This document shows positions 44,103 through 53,531 of a stretch of 59,622 nucleotides of DNA, piece after piece (the first letter of the stretch is position 1; each line of letters starts with the position of its first letter). The position numbers and the translations under genes are program-made. This DNA is from Paraglaciecola sp. (GTDB lineage: Bacteria; Pseudomonadota; Gammaproteobacteria; Enterobacterales; Alteromonadaceae), in assembly GCA_009993955.1 (NCBI GenBank), contig JAACSL010000025.1, positions 1 through 59,622 of the forward strand. The letters run 5' to 3'. The notes beneath the pieces are model-generated. The model was not told where the DNA came from, did no database searches, and saw nothing but the letters and a program-made list of their open reading frames with translations.

Positions 44103-44996
44103 TTGCTAGATCAGCAGTATTTTTTAGGCATCGATGGTGGTGGCAGTAAATGCAAAGCCAGATTAGAGGATGCACATGGTAATTTATTGGCGGAAACTGT
44201 TGCCGGACCAGCCAATCCCGTGCGGGATTATGCGCTGGCGATTGCATCCATCAATGAAGCGTGTCAGAGCGTATATAAACTCGCAAGATTACCACTGGAG
44301 GCCATGGCGAATACTTTTCTAGGCATGGGTTTAGCGGGCATTAACCTGCCACACTGTCGACAAGCCATGTTAGCTTGGTCACACCCTTTTGCAGGGTTGA
44401 ATTTGAGTACTGATCTGCACATTGCGTGTTTAGGTGCCCATGGCAGCCAAAATGGCGCTATCGTCATTGTTGGCACCGGCAGTTCTGCCATGGTTACCCA
44501 AGACAACACATCCTTTGAATACGGTGGCCATGGATTTCTGTTGGGTGACAAAGGCAGTGGCGCTTGGTTTGGTGCCCAAGCGGTGCGGTGGGTCTTAGAA
44601 AGCTTTGACGGTTTAGCGCCAACCAGCCACTTTACCCAAGCGCTGTGCCAGTTTGCACATTGTTATTCCGCCACAGCACTGGCCGAAAAATACCTGAGTG
44701 CTAGCCCTGCTCAATTTGCTCAGTTTGCCCCGTTAATCTTTGATTTTGCCGAACAGCAAGATGAGGTTGCATTGGCATTGGTGCGTGAAGGCGCCAACTA
44801 CCTTAGCGCCTTATCTCGACAGTTATTACACCATCAACCAAGTCGTTTAGCGTTTATCGGCGGCCTTGCCGAGAGAGTGAAACCATGGCTAGACGCGGAT
44901 ATACAACAACAAGTTAGCTGTGCATTGCAGCCCCCCGAGTGTGGTGCCGTGTTATTAGCCAAACTACCTATTAAATCACTGGAGAGTGCATCATGA
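44103..44996 (+). CDS. nagK: N-acetylglucosamine kinase (BadF/BadG ATPase family)
   Basis: Cytoplasmic kinase of 297 residues that would phosphorylate GlcNAc to GlcNAc-6-phosphate. It has the actin-like phosphate-1 motif FLGIDGGGSKCKARL near the start, the phosphate-2 region AIVIVGTGSSAM, and LLGDKGSGAWFG. It starts with TTG, placed by AGGA 7 bases upstream; the only nearby ATG hits a stop. This non-ROK kinase is typical of GlcNAc loci in which the sugar enters through NagP rather than a PTS. It overlaps nagB-II by 4 bases. Confidence 0.88.
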   Translation: MLDQQYFLGIDGGGSKCKARLEDAHGNLLAETVAGPANPVRDYALAIASINEACQSVYKLARLPLEAMANTFLGMGLAGINLPHCRQAMLAWSHPFAGLNLSTDLHIACLGAHGSQNGAIVIVGTGSSAMVTQDNTSFEYGGHGFLLGDKGSGAWFGAQAVRWVLESFDGLAPTSHFTQALCQFAHCYSATALAEKYLSASPAQFAQFAPLIFDFAEQQDEVALALVREGANYLSALSRQLLHHQPSRLAFIGGLAERVKPWLDADIQQQVSCALQPPECGAVLLAKLPIKSLESAS

Positions 44997-45991
44997 ATGG
45001 CACCCTAATGGCGAGCGAAGCTGCATCGGCACCGCAACTAATTGCCCAACAATTACAAAAAAATCAGTCGGTTTGCGCCGATTTAGGTGCACAGATCCGC
45101 GCGTTCGACCCTACTCTGGTTTACATTATTGGCCGTGGCTCCTCTGATCATGCGGGTGTCTACGCTAAATACCTGATTGAAGTAGAACTGGGCATTCCTG
45201 TTTGTGCTGCCGCCCCCTCGGTGACCGGTTTATTTGGTCGCCAGCTCAATTTAAAACGCGCCTTAGTTTTGTGCATCTCGCAATCCGGGCGCAGCCCCGA
45301 TATTTTGACTCAAGCTGCAGCAGCACGTAAATCAGGGGCCTTATGTGTGGCCTTAGTGAATGATCAAAGTTCACCTTTGGCTGAACTGGCTGATGTAGTA
45401 GTGCCACTCTTAGTGGGTGAAGAAAAAGCGGTAGCCGCCACCAAAAGTTATCTTGCCACCTTGAGTGCTATTTTGCAGTTAGTGGCTTTTTGGGCCAACA
45501 ACCCCTCCCTACAGCAGGCTTTAACTGTGCTACCAAAGCAATTGCAACAAGCCGTCGATGCGCCGCCGCAACTCACCCAATCCTTTGTCGACCCTCTCAA
45601 ACACTGTGTGGTTTTAGGTCGCAGTTTTGGTTATGCCATTAGCCGTGAGATAGCGCTTAAATTAAAAGAAGTGTTGGGCATTCATGCTGAGTCTTTCAGT
45701 AGTGCTGAATTCTTGCATGGCCCAGTGACCTTAGTTGCCAATAAACTCGGTGTGATTGATATAGATCTTGAGGATGAATCAGCCATAGCTCACCGTGCAC
45801 AAATCGCAGAAATCGCGCAACGTGGTGGCATCATGGCGCAATTGCATACGGTTGGCACTGAACTGCATCCGCGCACCGCAGCACTAACGGTACTGCAACG
45901 CTTTTATTTGGACATCGAACAAATTGCTGTCAGCATGGGACGTGACCCAGACCGTCCCGTAGGACTCAACAAAGTAACTAAAACCGTTTAG
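44993..45991 (+). CDS. nagB: Glucosamine-6-phosphate deaminase, SIS type (NagB-II)
   Basis: Two-SIS-domain protein of 332 residues, similar to the isomerase half of GlmS, that would convert glucosamine-6-phosphate to fructose-6-phosphate and ammonia. The first SIS domain has YIIGRGSSDHAG and LCISQSGRSPD; EEKAVAATKSYLA lies between, and the second has VVLGRSFGYAISREIALKLKE. It lacks the glutaminase domain of GlmS, and the fold is unrelated to classical NagB. The ATG overlaps the nagK stop (ATGA). The locus strongly supports a deaminase role over other SIS functions. Confidence 0.9.
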   Translation: MNGTLMASEAASAPQLIAQQLQKNQSVCADLGAQIRAFDPTLVYIIGRGSSDHAGVYAKYLIEVELGIPVCAAAPSVTGLFGRQLNLKRALVLCISQSGRSPDILTQAAAARKSGALCVALVNDQSSPLAELADVVVPLLVGEEKAVAATKSYLATLSAILQLVAFWANNPSLQQALTVLPKQLQQAVDAPPQLTQSFVDPLKHCVVLGRSFGYAISREIALKLKEVLGIHAESFSSAEFLHGPVTLVANKLGVIDIDLEDESAIAHRAQIAEIAQRGGIMAQLHTVGTELHPRTAALTVLQRFYLDIEQIAVSMGRDPDRPVGLNKVTKTV

Positions 45992-45999
45992 GAAAGGCG

Positions 46000-47148
46000 A
46001 TGAGGCATTATCACGCAAAACAACTATTTGACGGCGAACACTTTTTACACGATGTGCGTTTATCGGTGAGCGATGGCCTGATTATCGGCATCAGCAAGCA
46101 ACCGCAAAAGACCGACGAGGTCTTGGACGGACTCGTCAGCGCTGGTTATGTCGATACCCAAGTCAATGGTGGAGGGGGTTTGCTGTTTAATCAGCAACCA
46201 CAGCTTAGCACCTTGCGCACTATGCTTGCTGCCCACAGCCAATTTGGTACAACGGCCATGTTGCCTACCCTGATTACCGATAGTTTAGAGGTGATGCAAC
46301 GCGCTGCCGATGCGGTGGCAGAGGCCGTGCAACTCGATGAACCGGGTATTGTCGGCGTGCACTTTGAAGGCCCGCATTTAAGTATTGCCAAACGGGGGAT
46401 CCATGCAGACACCGAGATACGCTCACTGAGTGATGCAGAACTAGCGCTCTTCTGTCGCCAAGATCTCGGTAAAGTCATGATAACGGTAGCGCCAGAAAAC
46501 GTTAGCCCAGATCTTATTCGTGACTTAGTTAAACAAGGCGTGGTGGTGGCGTTAGGGCATTCAGCAGCCACGGTAGAAACCGTATTACTTGCGATTGAAG
46601 CAGGTGCTAGCGGTTTTACTCACTTGTTCAATGCCATGTCGGGTTTAAGCGCGCGTGATCCCGGCATGATTGCGGCTGCATTAAATGATTCACGCGTTTA
46701 TTGTGGGCTGATTGCCGACCTTATCCACGTGCATCCCTATAACGGGCGACTTGCCTATCGCTGCAAAAATTGGCAGCGCTTGATGTTAGTTACCGATGCG
46801 ATGGCACACGTCGGCTGTGACTTGGACGTACTACCATGGTTAGACACACAAATTACCCGTCACGGCAATAAACTCACCTTGGATAATGGCACGATTGCCG
46901 GCTCAGCGTTGGATATGGCGAGCGCGGTGCGTAATGCCCACCAGCATATGCACATTGAGCTTGGACATGCACTAAACATGGCAAGTCTGAGTCCTGCTGC
47001 CTTTGCGGGGCTAGAGCAGCTCGGCCAACTCAAAGTGGGTAAACAAGCAGATTTTATTTTACTTGATCGCCAACTCAGTGTTGTTTCAAGCTGGATCAAG
47101 GGCGAACAACAAATGACGCAGACAGCAGCGGCACAAAGTAAGGGATAA
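46000..47148 (+). CDS. nagA: N-acetylglucosamine-6-phosphate deacetylase
   Basis: Amidohydrolase of 382 residues that removes acetate from GlcNAc-6-phosphate. Seen are the early GYVDTQVNGGGG, the metal-site HFEGPHLS, the histidine segments LGHSAA and FTHLFNAMS, and the catalytic aspartate in LVTDAMAHVG. A GGAAAGG ribosome site precedes the ATG, 8 bases after nagB-II. The next gene, nagP, starts 2 bases after its stop. Confidence 0.95.
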   Translation: MRHYHAKQLFDGEHFLHDVRLSVSDGLIIGISKQPQKTDEVLDGLVSAGYVDTQVNGGGGLLFNQQPQLSTLRTMLAAHSQFGTTAMLPTLITDSLEVMQRAADAVAEAVQLDEPGIVGVHFEGPHLSIAKRGIHADTEIRSLSDAELALFCRQDLGKVMITVAPENVSPDLIRDLVKQGVVVALGHSAATVETVLLAIEAGASGFTHLFNAMSGLSARDPGMIAAALNDSRVYCGLIADLIHVHPYNGRLAYRCKNWQRLMLVTDAMAHVGCDLDVLPWLDTQITRHGNKLTLDNGTIAGSALDMASAVRNAHQHMHIELGHALNMASLSPAAFAGLEQLGQLKVGKQADFILLDRQLSVVSSWIKGEQQMTQTAAAQSKG

Positions 47149-47150
47149 AC

Positions 47151-48503
47151 ATGAATCAACCAGAGAAAGCAACAATCATGACCGACCCAAAAACTCCGAC
47201 AAATTTAGTCCCCATCATGCTTATTGGTAGCTTGTTTTTTATTTTTGGATTCATCACTTGGCTGAACGGTGCGTTAATCCCGTTTTTGCAAATAGTCTGT
47301 GACTTATCACAAACTCAAGCCCTGTTTATAGCCAGCGCCTTTTATTTGGCTTACACGCTGATGGCCTTACCCATGGCATGGGTGCTGGAAAAAGTTGGCT
47401 ATAAAAATGCTATTTCATTGGGGCTAGTGCTGGTTGCCGTGGGCTTTTTATTGTTTATTCCTGCGGCGGAAACGCAAGTATTTGTATTGTTTTTGTTTGC
47501 GCAGTTTGTAGTTGGTACCAGCCTGACCTTGCTGCAAACGGCAGCCAATCCTTATATTGTTAAATGCGGTCCACAAAAAACGGCGGCTGTACGTATCTTT
47601 GTGATGGGTTTGCTGAACAAAGGAGCCGGTGTCTTAGCACCGCTATTTTTTGCTGCCTGGGTAGTTGGCGATTTTAAAGATGTCACCGTGGACTCTATTA
47701 ATGCCTTGCCAGAAGCAGAACGATTGATACAAATTGACGCCTTAGCAAATGGCTTGATCATGCCTTATTTGGCTGGCGCAATTGTGTGGTTAATCGCTGC
47801 CGCTTTAATTAAAAAGTCCAGCCTACCTGAGTTGGATTTGGACAATGAAATATCCGCAGAAACTGGCACCCAGTTAAGCCAAAATAAAACCTCGATCATG
47901 CAGTTCCCACATTTGATTTTAGGCGCACTTACGATCTTTGTTTATGTGGGTGTCGAAGTGATCGCCGGTGACACAATTGGTTTGTTTGGTGCCAGTTTGG
48001 GTGTTGCCAATGCGACCACACTTACCTCGTATACCATGGGTTTCATGCTACTGGGCTATGCGCTCGGCTTAGTGTTAATTCCACGCATCATGCAACAACA
48101 AACGGCTTTATTAGGTTCAGCCGCCTTAGGGGTGATTTTGTCTATTTTGATCATCATCTCAGACCCAGAATCAAGCAGTGTTTCTGAGGTATTGTGGGGC
48201 TGGTCAGGTATACAAATATTACCAAACATCATTACTTTTGTTGCTATGTTTGGTTTTGCCAATGCGGTTGTCTGGCCTGCGGTATGGCCACTGGCGCTGG
48301 AGGGATTGGGTAAATTTACCGCGCGGGGCTCTGCGTTATTGATCATGGGCATAGCCGGCGGTGCCACCCTACCCTTGTTGTATGGCGTATTAGCCGAACA
48401 AACTGGTGGGCAAAGCGCCTATTGGATGATGATCCCTTGTTATCTGTTTATTTTTTATTACGCCCTCAAAGGTCATAGCCTGCGCAGTTGGACCAGATCA
48501 TAA
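47151..48503 (+). CDS. nagP: N-acetylglucosamine transporter NagP (FucP-type MFS)
   Basis: Inner-membrane sugar:proton symporter of 450 residues with about 12 membrane helices, of the FucP/GluP branch of the major facilitator family. Seen are SLFFIFGFITWLNGALIPFL in helix 1 and the branch marker LLQTAANPYIVKCGP. In Shewanella-type loci this protein imports GlcNAc, which the kinase NagK then phosphorylates; this fits the genes here. It is the last gene of the nagK-B-A-P operon. Confidence 0.92.
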   Translation: MNQPEKATIMTDPKTPTNLVPIMLIGSLFFIFGFITWLNGALIPFLQIVCDLSQTQALFIASAFYLAYTLMALPMAWVLEKVGYKNAISLGLVLVAVGFLLFIPAAETQVFVLFLFAQFVVGTSLTLLQTAANPYIVKCGPQKTAAVRIFVMGLLNKGAGVLAPLFFAAWVVGDFKDVTVDSINALPEAERLIQIDALANGLIMPYLAGAIVWLIAAALIKKSSLPELDLDNEISAETGTQLSQNKTSIMQFPHLILGALTIFVYVGVEVIAGDTIGLFGASLGVANATTLTSYTMGFMLLGYALGLVLIPRIMQQQTALLGSAALGVILSILIIISDPESSSVSEVLWGWSGIQILPNIITFVAMFGFANAVVWPAVWPLALEGLGKFTARGSALLIMGIAGGATLPLLYGVLAEQTGGQSAYWMMIPCYLFIFYYALKGHSLRSWTRS

Positions 48504-48547
48504 GCTCCTCACCGACTGAGTGTTAATAGTGCATCACCTCAAATGCA

Positions 48548-48566
48548 AATGCGTTTGACTCTCATT
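48548..48566. promoter_or_regulatory. Candidate Fur box
   Basis: Read on the minus strand, AATGAGAGTCAAACGCATT matches the common Fur-box form AATGAGAATCATTCTCATT at 15 of 19 positions. It lies 37 bases before the start of a siderophore-type TonB receptor, and the ATTTGCAT and ATGCAAAT flanks extend the symmetry. This suggests repression when iron is plentiful. Confidence 0.65.
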
Positions 48567-48603
48567 TGCATAAACGATAGGATCGTCGGCATTACGTTTA
48601 TTA

Positions 48604-50754
48604 ATGCCGAAAACCCTTATGTTCAAACCTTGTTCAATCAGTGCGTCAGTTTTTGTCGCGTTATCTTCGTTTGCCTCTGTAACGCTGGCAAATAGCCCTG
48701 CACCTACCGAAACTGCGGCCCTTGCGGCAGCAAGTGAAATCGACCGCATCACCGTACGTGGTGCCTATTTTGGTCAGCAAAACGCGGATTCGTTAAAAAC
48801 CCCTACTTTGTTGGTCAACGTGCCACAATCTTTGTCTATCGTCAGTGCTGAGCAAATAGAAGAACAAGGTTTTGTCTCCATCGCCGACATCTTGCAATAC
48901 ACACCAGGCGCATCCATCGGCCAAGGTGAAGGTCATCGTGATCAAATGACTATTCGTGGTCAAAATAGTACCGCTGACTTTTTCATCGACGGTTTGCGAG
49001 ATGACGTGCAGTACTATCGTCCTTTGTACAACTTAGAAAGGGTTGAAATTCTACGTGGTGCCAATGCCTTGTTATTTGGGCGAGGTGGCGCAGGTGGTAT
49101 TGTTAATCGTGTGACAAAAACCGCAAAAATGAACCAACAGTTTACTGGTTTGAATGCCAACCTTGATTCGTTTGCCAATACGGCCGTGGCAATTGACCAT
49201 AATCAGGCTATTGATAGTGAACAAGCAGTACGTATCAATGCTTACTACGAGCAATTGAATAATCACCGCGACAATTACGATGGCGAGAGGTTTGCCATCA
49301 ATCCAACCTATAGCAAGAATTTCAACGACAGTACGCAACTCGTTTTATCATACGAGTTTGTTGACGATGAACGCGCAGTTGATCGTGGTATTCCCTCTCT
49401 TGATGGCCAACCACTGAGCAATGCCAATAAAACATTTTTTGGCGATAAGGATCTTAACCTAAGCGACTTACAGGCCCACATCTTGCGCACCAGGCTCGAC
49501 CATCAACTCGATGAAAATTGGTCACTGAATGCCACCTTGCAATACGCCAGTTACGACAAGCTATACCAAAATATTTACCCTACCGCGTTTAGTGCAGTCA
49601 ACAACACGGTTAGCTTTGACGGCTATCGTGATGCCACACAGCGCGATAATTTCATTGCCCAGTTTAATGCTGTGACACAATTTACAACGGGTTTCATCGA
49701 TCACACCGTATTACTCGGCGCAGAAGTTGGTAAGCAGGACTCGACCAACAACCGTCGTGATACCTTGTTTGCGCAAACCAATGACGACCAAATCACTGTA
49801 GATTTCACGCAACCTTTGGTAGTGCCGCGCCCGGGTTTTACTGATTTTGTGCGTGATAGTGAATCAAACCTGAAATTCAGCTCGGTATTTTTCCAAGATG
49901 AAATCAACTTGAATGAACAGTTTATTTTAGTGGCAGGGCTGCGTTTTGATCGCTTCGACCTGAGCGTGAATGACAACATCGAAGTGGCCAACGGCAGTGC
50001 CGATGGCAATAACGGTTTGTTGGGACGCACCGACAATGAAGTATCGCCGCGCTTTGGCGTAATTTACAAACCCAATGCCGATGTGTCGTTTTACCTGAGC
50101 GTCAGCCATTCTTTCTTGCCGCGCTCTGGTGATCAGTTTTTAAGTTTGAGTCTTAATGATCAGACTTTAGCACCAGAAGAGTTTGAAAATCGGGAGCTGG
50201 GTATCAAGTGGAATCTCAGTAATAAGCTGAGTTTCACTGCCGGTGTGTTTGAAGTAAAACGCGAAAATGGCACCGTGACGGATCCCAACAATCCAGAAAA
50301 ATCCTTGGTCACAGGCACCCTCACCAAAGGTCTTGAATTGCAACTCGTGGGTTATGTCTCTGACGATTGGCAGATTAATGCTGGCTACAGCTATTTAGAT
50401 GCACAAGAAAAAGGGCGCATAAGCGCTGGAACCATTAACAATAGAGAACTGGCGCAGGTGCCAGAGTCGATGTTTACCTTATGGAACCGCTACGAATTAA
50501 ATGAAACATGGGCCTTCGGTTTAGGTTTGATCTATCAATCTGAGCAATACACATCATTAAACAATAATGTGGTATTGCCAGATTTTACGCGGATTGATGC
50601 TGCTGTGTATTACGCCATATCAGAAAAAATGCGCGTGCAACTTAACGTAGAAAATCTATTCGATGAAACTTATTATCCTGCCGCACATAATGATAACAAC
50701 ATCAGTACCGGCGAACCTGTCAATGCCCGTTTGAGCCTGTCTTATCAGTTCTAA
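48604..50754 (+). CDS. TonB-dependent siderophore receptor (catecholate type)
   Basis: Outer-membrane receptor of 716 residues. A signal peptide ends near TLANS, and the TonB-box region is DRITVRG. The plug domain has VPQSLSIVSAEQIEEQG, MTIRGQNSTADFFIDGLRDD and LERVEILRGANALLFGRGGAGGIVNRVTK. The barrel ends in NARLSLSYQF with a terminal Phe. The plug resembles Fiu-like catecholate receptors, but the siderophore cannot be named. The in-frame ATG at 48619 is an alternative start. It stands alone, with no siderophore synthesis or ABC genes nearby. Confidence 0.9.
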   Translation: MPKTLMFKPCSISASVFVALSSFASVTLANSPAPTETAALAAASEIDRITVRGAYFGQQNADSLKTPTLLVNVPQSLSIVSAEQIEEQGFVSIADILQYTPGASIGQGEGHRDQMTIRGQNSTADFFIDGLRDDVQYYRPLYNLERVEILRGANALLFGRGGAGGIVNRVTKTAKMNQQFTGLNANLDSFANTAVAIDHNQAIDSEQAVRINAYYEQLNNHRDNYDGERFAINPTYSKNFNDSTQLVLSYEFVDDERAVDRGIPSLDGQPLSNANKTFFGDKDLNLSDLQAHILRTRLDHQLDENWSLNATLQYASYDKLYQNIYPTAFSAVNNTVSFDGYRDATQRDNFIAQFNAVTQFTTGFIDHTVLLGAEVGKQDSTNNRRDTLFAQTNDDQITVDFTQPLVVPRPGFTDFVRDSESNLKFSSVFFQDEINLNEQFILVAGLRFDRFDLSVNDNIEVANGSADGNNGLLGRTDNEVSPRFGVIYKPNADVSFYLSVSHSFLPRSGDQFLSLSLNDQTLAPEEFENRELGIKWNLSNKLSFTAGVFEVKRENGTVTDPNNPEKSLVTGTLTKGLELQLVGYVSDDWQINAGYSYLDAQEKGRISAGTINNRELAQVPESMFTLWNRYELNETWAFGLGLIYQSEQYTSLNNNVVLPDFTRIDAAVYYAISEKMRVQLNVENLFDETYYPAAHNDNNISTGEPVNARLSLSYQF

Positions 50755-50768
50755 ATTCACAAATATCA

Positions 50769-50804
50769 TACCAGTGTCATGCCGTTTTCGGCCTGCCACT
50801 GGTA
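50769..50804. terminator. Nested stem-loop after the siderophore receptor
   Basis: TACCAGTG (50769-50776) and CACTGGTA (50797-50804) form an 8-bp outer stem, and GCCG-TTTT-CGGC forms an inner hairpin. It lies between the convergent receptor and PEP-CTERM-like genes. No T-run follows directly, so it may be a weak terminator or a transcript-stabilising structure. Confidence 0.4.
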
Positions 50805-50873
50805 GTCGTTTGCTGTATATTTTTTATACAGGAAATAACGCTTCTGTAGGTTGCCGTACAAAGTTCACTATCG

Positions 50874-51575
50874 TCATGACATGCATCCACTCACTCGCTG
50901 ACGACTCAACAGGTTGCTGCTTAACCAAGGCAAACAAAAAACCAACAAGCCCCAAACTGCAGGCGCATGCACCGAATGAGCCGCGGGAGCAGTCAATGCC
51001 TGAAAGGTTGGCGTAGCAGCTTTAACCAAAAAGCTACCATAAAAAATATTCTGCGAGGCAGATATGCCATCTGTGTAATCGGATGTAAATTGACTAGCAT
51101 AAATATTGGCACTGCCAGAGCCGTTCACGAACGCCCCACCCATACGGATTCTGCTATTTTCATCCGCATACAAACCATAGGAATACTGCTGATAATACTT
51201 ATCACCCGTCACGGCACCAAATAGGTCTTGCCAGTGTTTGGCGCTACGGTAACAAACTGAGGTATTGGCACAATTTTGTTCAAACAAGTAAGTACTGCCA
51301 AGAGGGCCTGACACTTTGAGTTCATTGAAAAATCCATCTAACAACGCTTCAACCATGTCATAACTTGCGTATTGCCAACCTGAATATAGCGTGGCGGCAT
51401 CTTGATAGGTAAAACCTGCTGTCTGGTCGAGGTCTAACCATATCAGCCCAGTTGCCTCGTCTTTGACTGCTTTTTTATCATTCGACTCAAATGCATCCCA
51501 CTGCACAAGTGCCGCCTGCGTTATAGAACTGACCAACAGAAAACTGCAAATTATCCACGTGTTAATTTTCATCAT
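50874..51575 (-). CDS. Exported protein with PEP-CTERM-like C-terminus
   Basis: Exported protein of about 233 residues: a signal peptide (IICSFLLVSSITQA), then a domain with DEATGLIWLDLDQTAG and GWQYASYD, a pattern common in PEP-CTERM proteins. The C-terminus has a short VHAPAVW motif, a hydrophobic helix (GLLVFCLPWLSS) and basic residues (RQR), like a degenerate PEP-CTERM sorting tag with APA for PEP. The tail goes on a few residues more than usual. The start at 51575 (or 51572) is chosen for an AGG site; 51614 is the longer frame. No exosortase gene is in the window. Confidence 0.75.
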   Translation of the reverse strand: MMKINTWIICSFLLVSSITQAALVQWDAFESNDKKAVKDEATGLIWLDLDQTAGFTYQDAATLYSGWQYASYDMVEALLDGFFNELKVSGPLGSTYLFEQNCANTSVCYRSAKHWQDLFGAVTGDKYYQQYSYGLYADENSRIRMGGAFVNGSGSANIYASQFTSDYTDGISASQNIFYGSFLVKAATPTFQALTAPAAHSVHAPAVWGLLVFCLPWLSSNLLSRQRVSGCMS

Positions 51576-51914
51576 TGCCTGCTTTTTATTTTTGTGCGCG
51601 GAATTGTAGGGCAATTTTTTGGAATGAAAATACGTAAACGCTTATTTTTTGATTTAAATATTTGTTTTTGTTTGTTTTTTGCTCAACAGCAAACTTTTAT
51701 CATTTATGTGTTGCGTGAATTTTTCTTTTTCAGAGAGGCGTATTGAGTCTAATTATGTCAATGAAATCAGCAGCACGTTTAATCACAGGCTGTGATCATA
51801 TGGTTTTACTGCCAGCCGCAGTTCTAACAGGAAAGAAATTTTGTTAGCCCTGAAACAAGCTAATTACCCTTAACGAGGCGTCAAATAAAGCCTTATTAAT
51901 CCGCACTGAGTGTA
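51576..51914. other. 339-bp region without a convincing gene
   Basis: It is very AT-rich at 51600-51740 (long T-runs), as expected for the promoter zone of the PEP-CTERM-like gene on the minus strand. A 30-codon open frame at 51756-51845 has no ribosome site or recognisable product. No terminator for the diguanylate cyclase gene was found. Confidence 0.5.
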
Positions 51915-52895
51915 TTACGCGGCGACGACAATTTGATTCCGTCCTTGAATTTTGGCGTTATATAGGGCTTGGTCACTGTGTACCAGCCATGATTTCCAAT
52001 CGTAGTTCTCAGCTGCCTTGGCTAAGCCAATGCTCGCTGTCACTTGCTTACAATCAGGAATGTGTAACTGGCTGATTGTTGTTAAAATTTCCTCGGCTTT
52101 TTGCTGACCATCTGCGTTAAACAACAAACAACAAAACTCTTCTCCGCCGATACGAAAAACACTGTCGCTGGCACGCACTTGATTCTTCAACGCCGCCGCA
52201 ACTTCAACTAACACCTGGTCACCCACGTCATGACCATATTGGTCATTGATCGCTTTAAAATGGTCTAAATCGATACTCAGCAAGGTCATGGGATTGTTGG
52301 TACGTTGGTGCACGTTTAAGGCCTGCTCCAAGGTCGACTGTAACATCATGCGATTATTCAGCCCTGTCAGCGGATCGGTTATGGCTAAGTGGCGCAGTTG
52401 CTTTTGTTGGACACGAATAATGCGCAAAAATATCGCAGAGAATATGGCGGTTGCACACAAGGTAGCGACCACGCGCCACGCTATCGCAGGTTCCAGCACC
52501 AACCAACTGCTCACCGTTGCCGTCACAATCAATATAAAAGTAGCCAACCAAGCTAAACGTTCTGGCAACATAAAATAGAAAGATAAGACAGCAGGTGCAC
52601 ACCAGAGAGCCCCAATCACCCCTTGTTGGAAAAAGGCCGTCACCAGAAAAAATAAAATGATGGGCACTTGTAGAAAAAAGGTCAGCAAAGAGCTGTATTT
52701 TTTGTGTTGCGTGACCAGCGCATTGGTCACCAACACTGCAATCACAGCCAACGAGAGCATGCCCAATAAAGTGCGACCTTGAAAAAAATTGTTGGTCGCA
52801 AAAGGCACAAAAATTAATACCGCAGCGATGCCGACATATTTGGTAGCCGCAGCGTACAAATCTTGAATTGGGTTGGGTTTATCAACTTTGAACAT
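51915..52895 (-). CDS. Membrane diguanylate cyclase (GGDEF)
   Basis: Inner-membrane enzyme of 326 residues. About six hydrophobic helices (residues 20-160) make a small unclassified sensor. The catalytic GGDEF domain follows (about 170-326), with DPLTGLNNRMML, the metal and substrate region SIDLDHFKAINDQYGHDVGD, and the active-site motif GGEEF at 250-254. The inhibitory site RxxD is present as RASD (241-244), five residues upstream. It should make c-di-GMP and be feedback-inhibited. The product may act on the c-di-GMP-binding MshE in this window (inference). Confidence 0.92.
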   Translation of the reverse strand: MFKVDKPNPIQDLYAAATKYVGIAAVLIFVPFATNNFFQGRTLLGMLSLAVIAVLVTNALVTQHKKYSSLLTFFLQVPIILFFLVTAFFQQGVIGALWCAPAVLSFYFMLPERLAWLATFILIVTATVSSWLVLEPAIAWRVVATLCATAIFSAIFLRIIRVQQKQLRHLAITDPLTGLNNRMMLQSTLEQALNVHQRTNNPMTLLSIDLDHFKAINDQYGHDVGDQVLVEVAAALKNQVRASDSVFRIGGEEFCCLLFNADGQQKAEEILTTISQLHIPDCKQVTASIGLAKAAENYDWKSWLVHSDQALYNAKIQGRNQIVVAA

Positions 52896-52905
52896 TTTTC
52901 TTCCA

Positions 52906-52930
52906 CAAAAAGCCCTGTAGATACAGGGCT
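52906..52930 (-). terminator. Terminator of the yajR-ssb transcript
   Basis: AGCCCTGT (52911-52918) and ACAGGGCT (52923-52930) form an 8-bp stem with a 4-base loop. On the minus strand it is followed by TTTTTGTGG. It lies 38 bases past the ssb stop and just before the diguanylate cyclase start. Confidence 0.88.
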
Positions 52931-52968
52931 ATTTTAAACGACTTGTGCTGACTACTGCTTAACAAGCT

Positions 52969-53520
52969 CTAGAAGGGAATGTCATCATCGAAGTCAAAAT
53001 CAGGCTCAACCATGGGGGGTTGGTTCTGAGGGTTTTGCTGATAACCACGATCGTTGCCACCTTGATTAGCAGATGATGCATGACCGCCTTGGTTGGGCAT
53101 TTGTTGATAGCCGCCTTGCGGTTTGTTTTGCTGTGCAGGACGATTTTGTGGTTGAAAGCCCCCTTCTTGGGCCCCTTGACCACCTTTACTACCCAACATT
53201 TGCAACTGATCAGCAATCACTTCCGTGGTGTAACGATCTTGACCTTGTTGGTCTTGCCACTTACGGGTTTGCAATTTACCTTCAATGTAAATCTGTGAAC
53301 CTTTGCGCAGGTATTCACCGGCAATTTCCGCTAAACGACGGTACATGGTAATACGGTGCCATTCAGTGCGTTCTTGCAACTGTCCAGCCTGGTCTTTCCA
53401 GCTTTCACTGGTGGCCAAGGTTAAGTTTGCTACGGCATTGCCATTGGGCATATAACGTACCTCAGGATCTTGTCCCAAATTTCCCACTAGAATGACTTTA
53501 TTGACACCTTTAGTCGCCAT
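52969..53520 (-). CDS. ssb: Single-stranded DNA-binding protein
   Basis: SSB of 183 residues. The N-terminal OB fold (about 1-110) has the typical start [22 protein letters not shown] and [22 protein letters not shown] Gln/Gly/Asn-rich linker and the conserved acidic tip DFDDDIPF follow; the tip recruits repair and replication proteins. A strong AGGAG site precedes the ATG. It lies 11 bases after the MFS gene, so the two are co-transcribed, away from uvrA. Confidence 0.97.
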   Translation of the reverse strand: MATKGVNKVILVGNLGQDPEVRYMPNGNAVANLTLATSESWKDQAGQLQERTEWHRITMYRRLAEIAGEYLRKGSQIYIEGKLQTRKWQDQQGQDRYTTEVIADQLQMLGSKGGQGAQEGGFQPQNRPAQQNKPQGGYQQMPNQGGHASSANQGGNDRGYQQNPQNQPPMVEPDFDFDDDIPF

Positions 53521-53531
53521 TTTTACTCCTC

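Noticed and set aside
51756-51845. Small 30-codon ORF
   Set aside because: It has no ribosome site, no recognisable sequence and lies in an AT-rich promoter zone; chance is likely.
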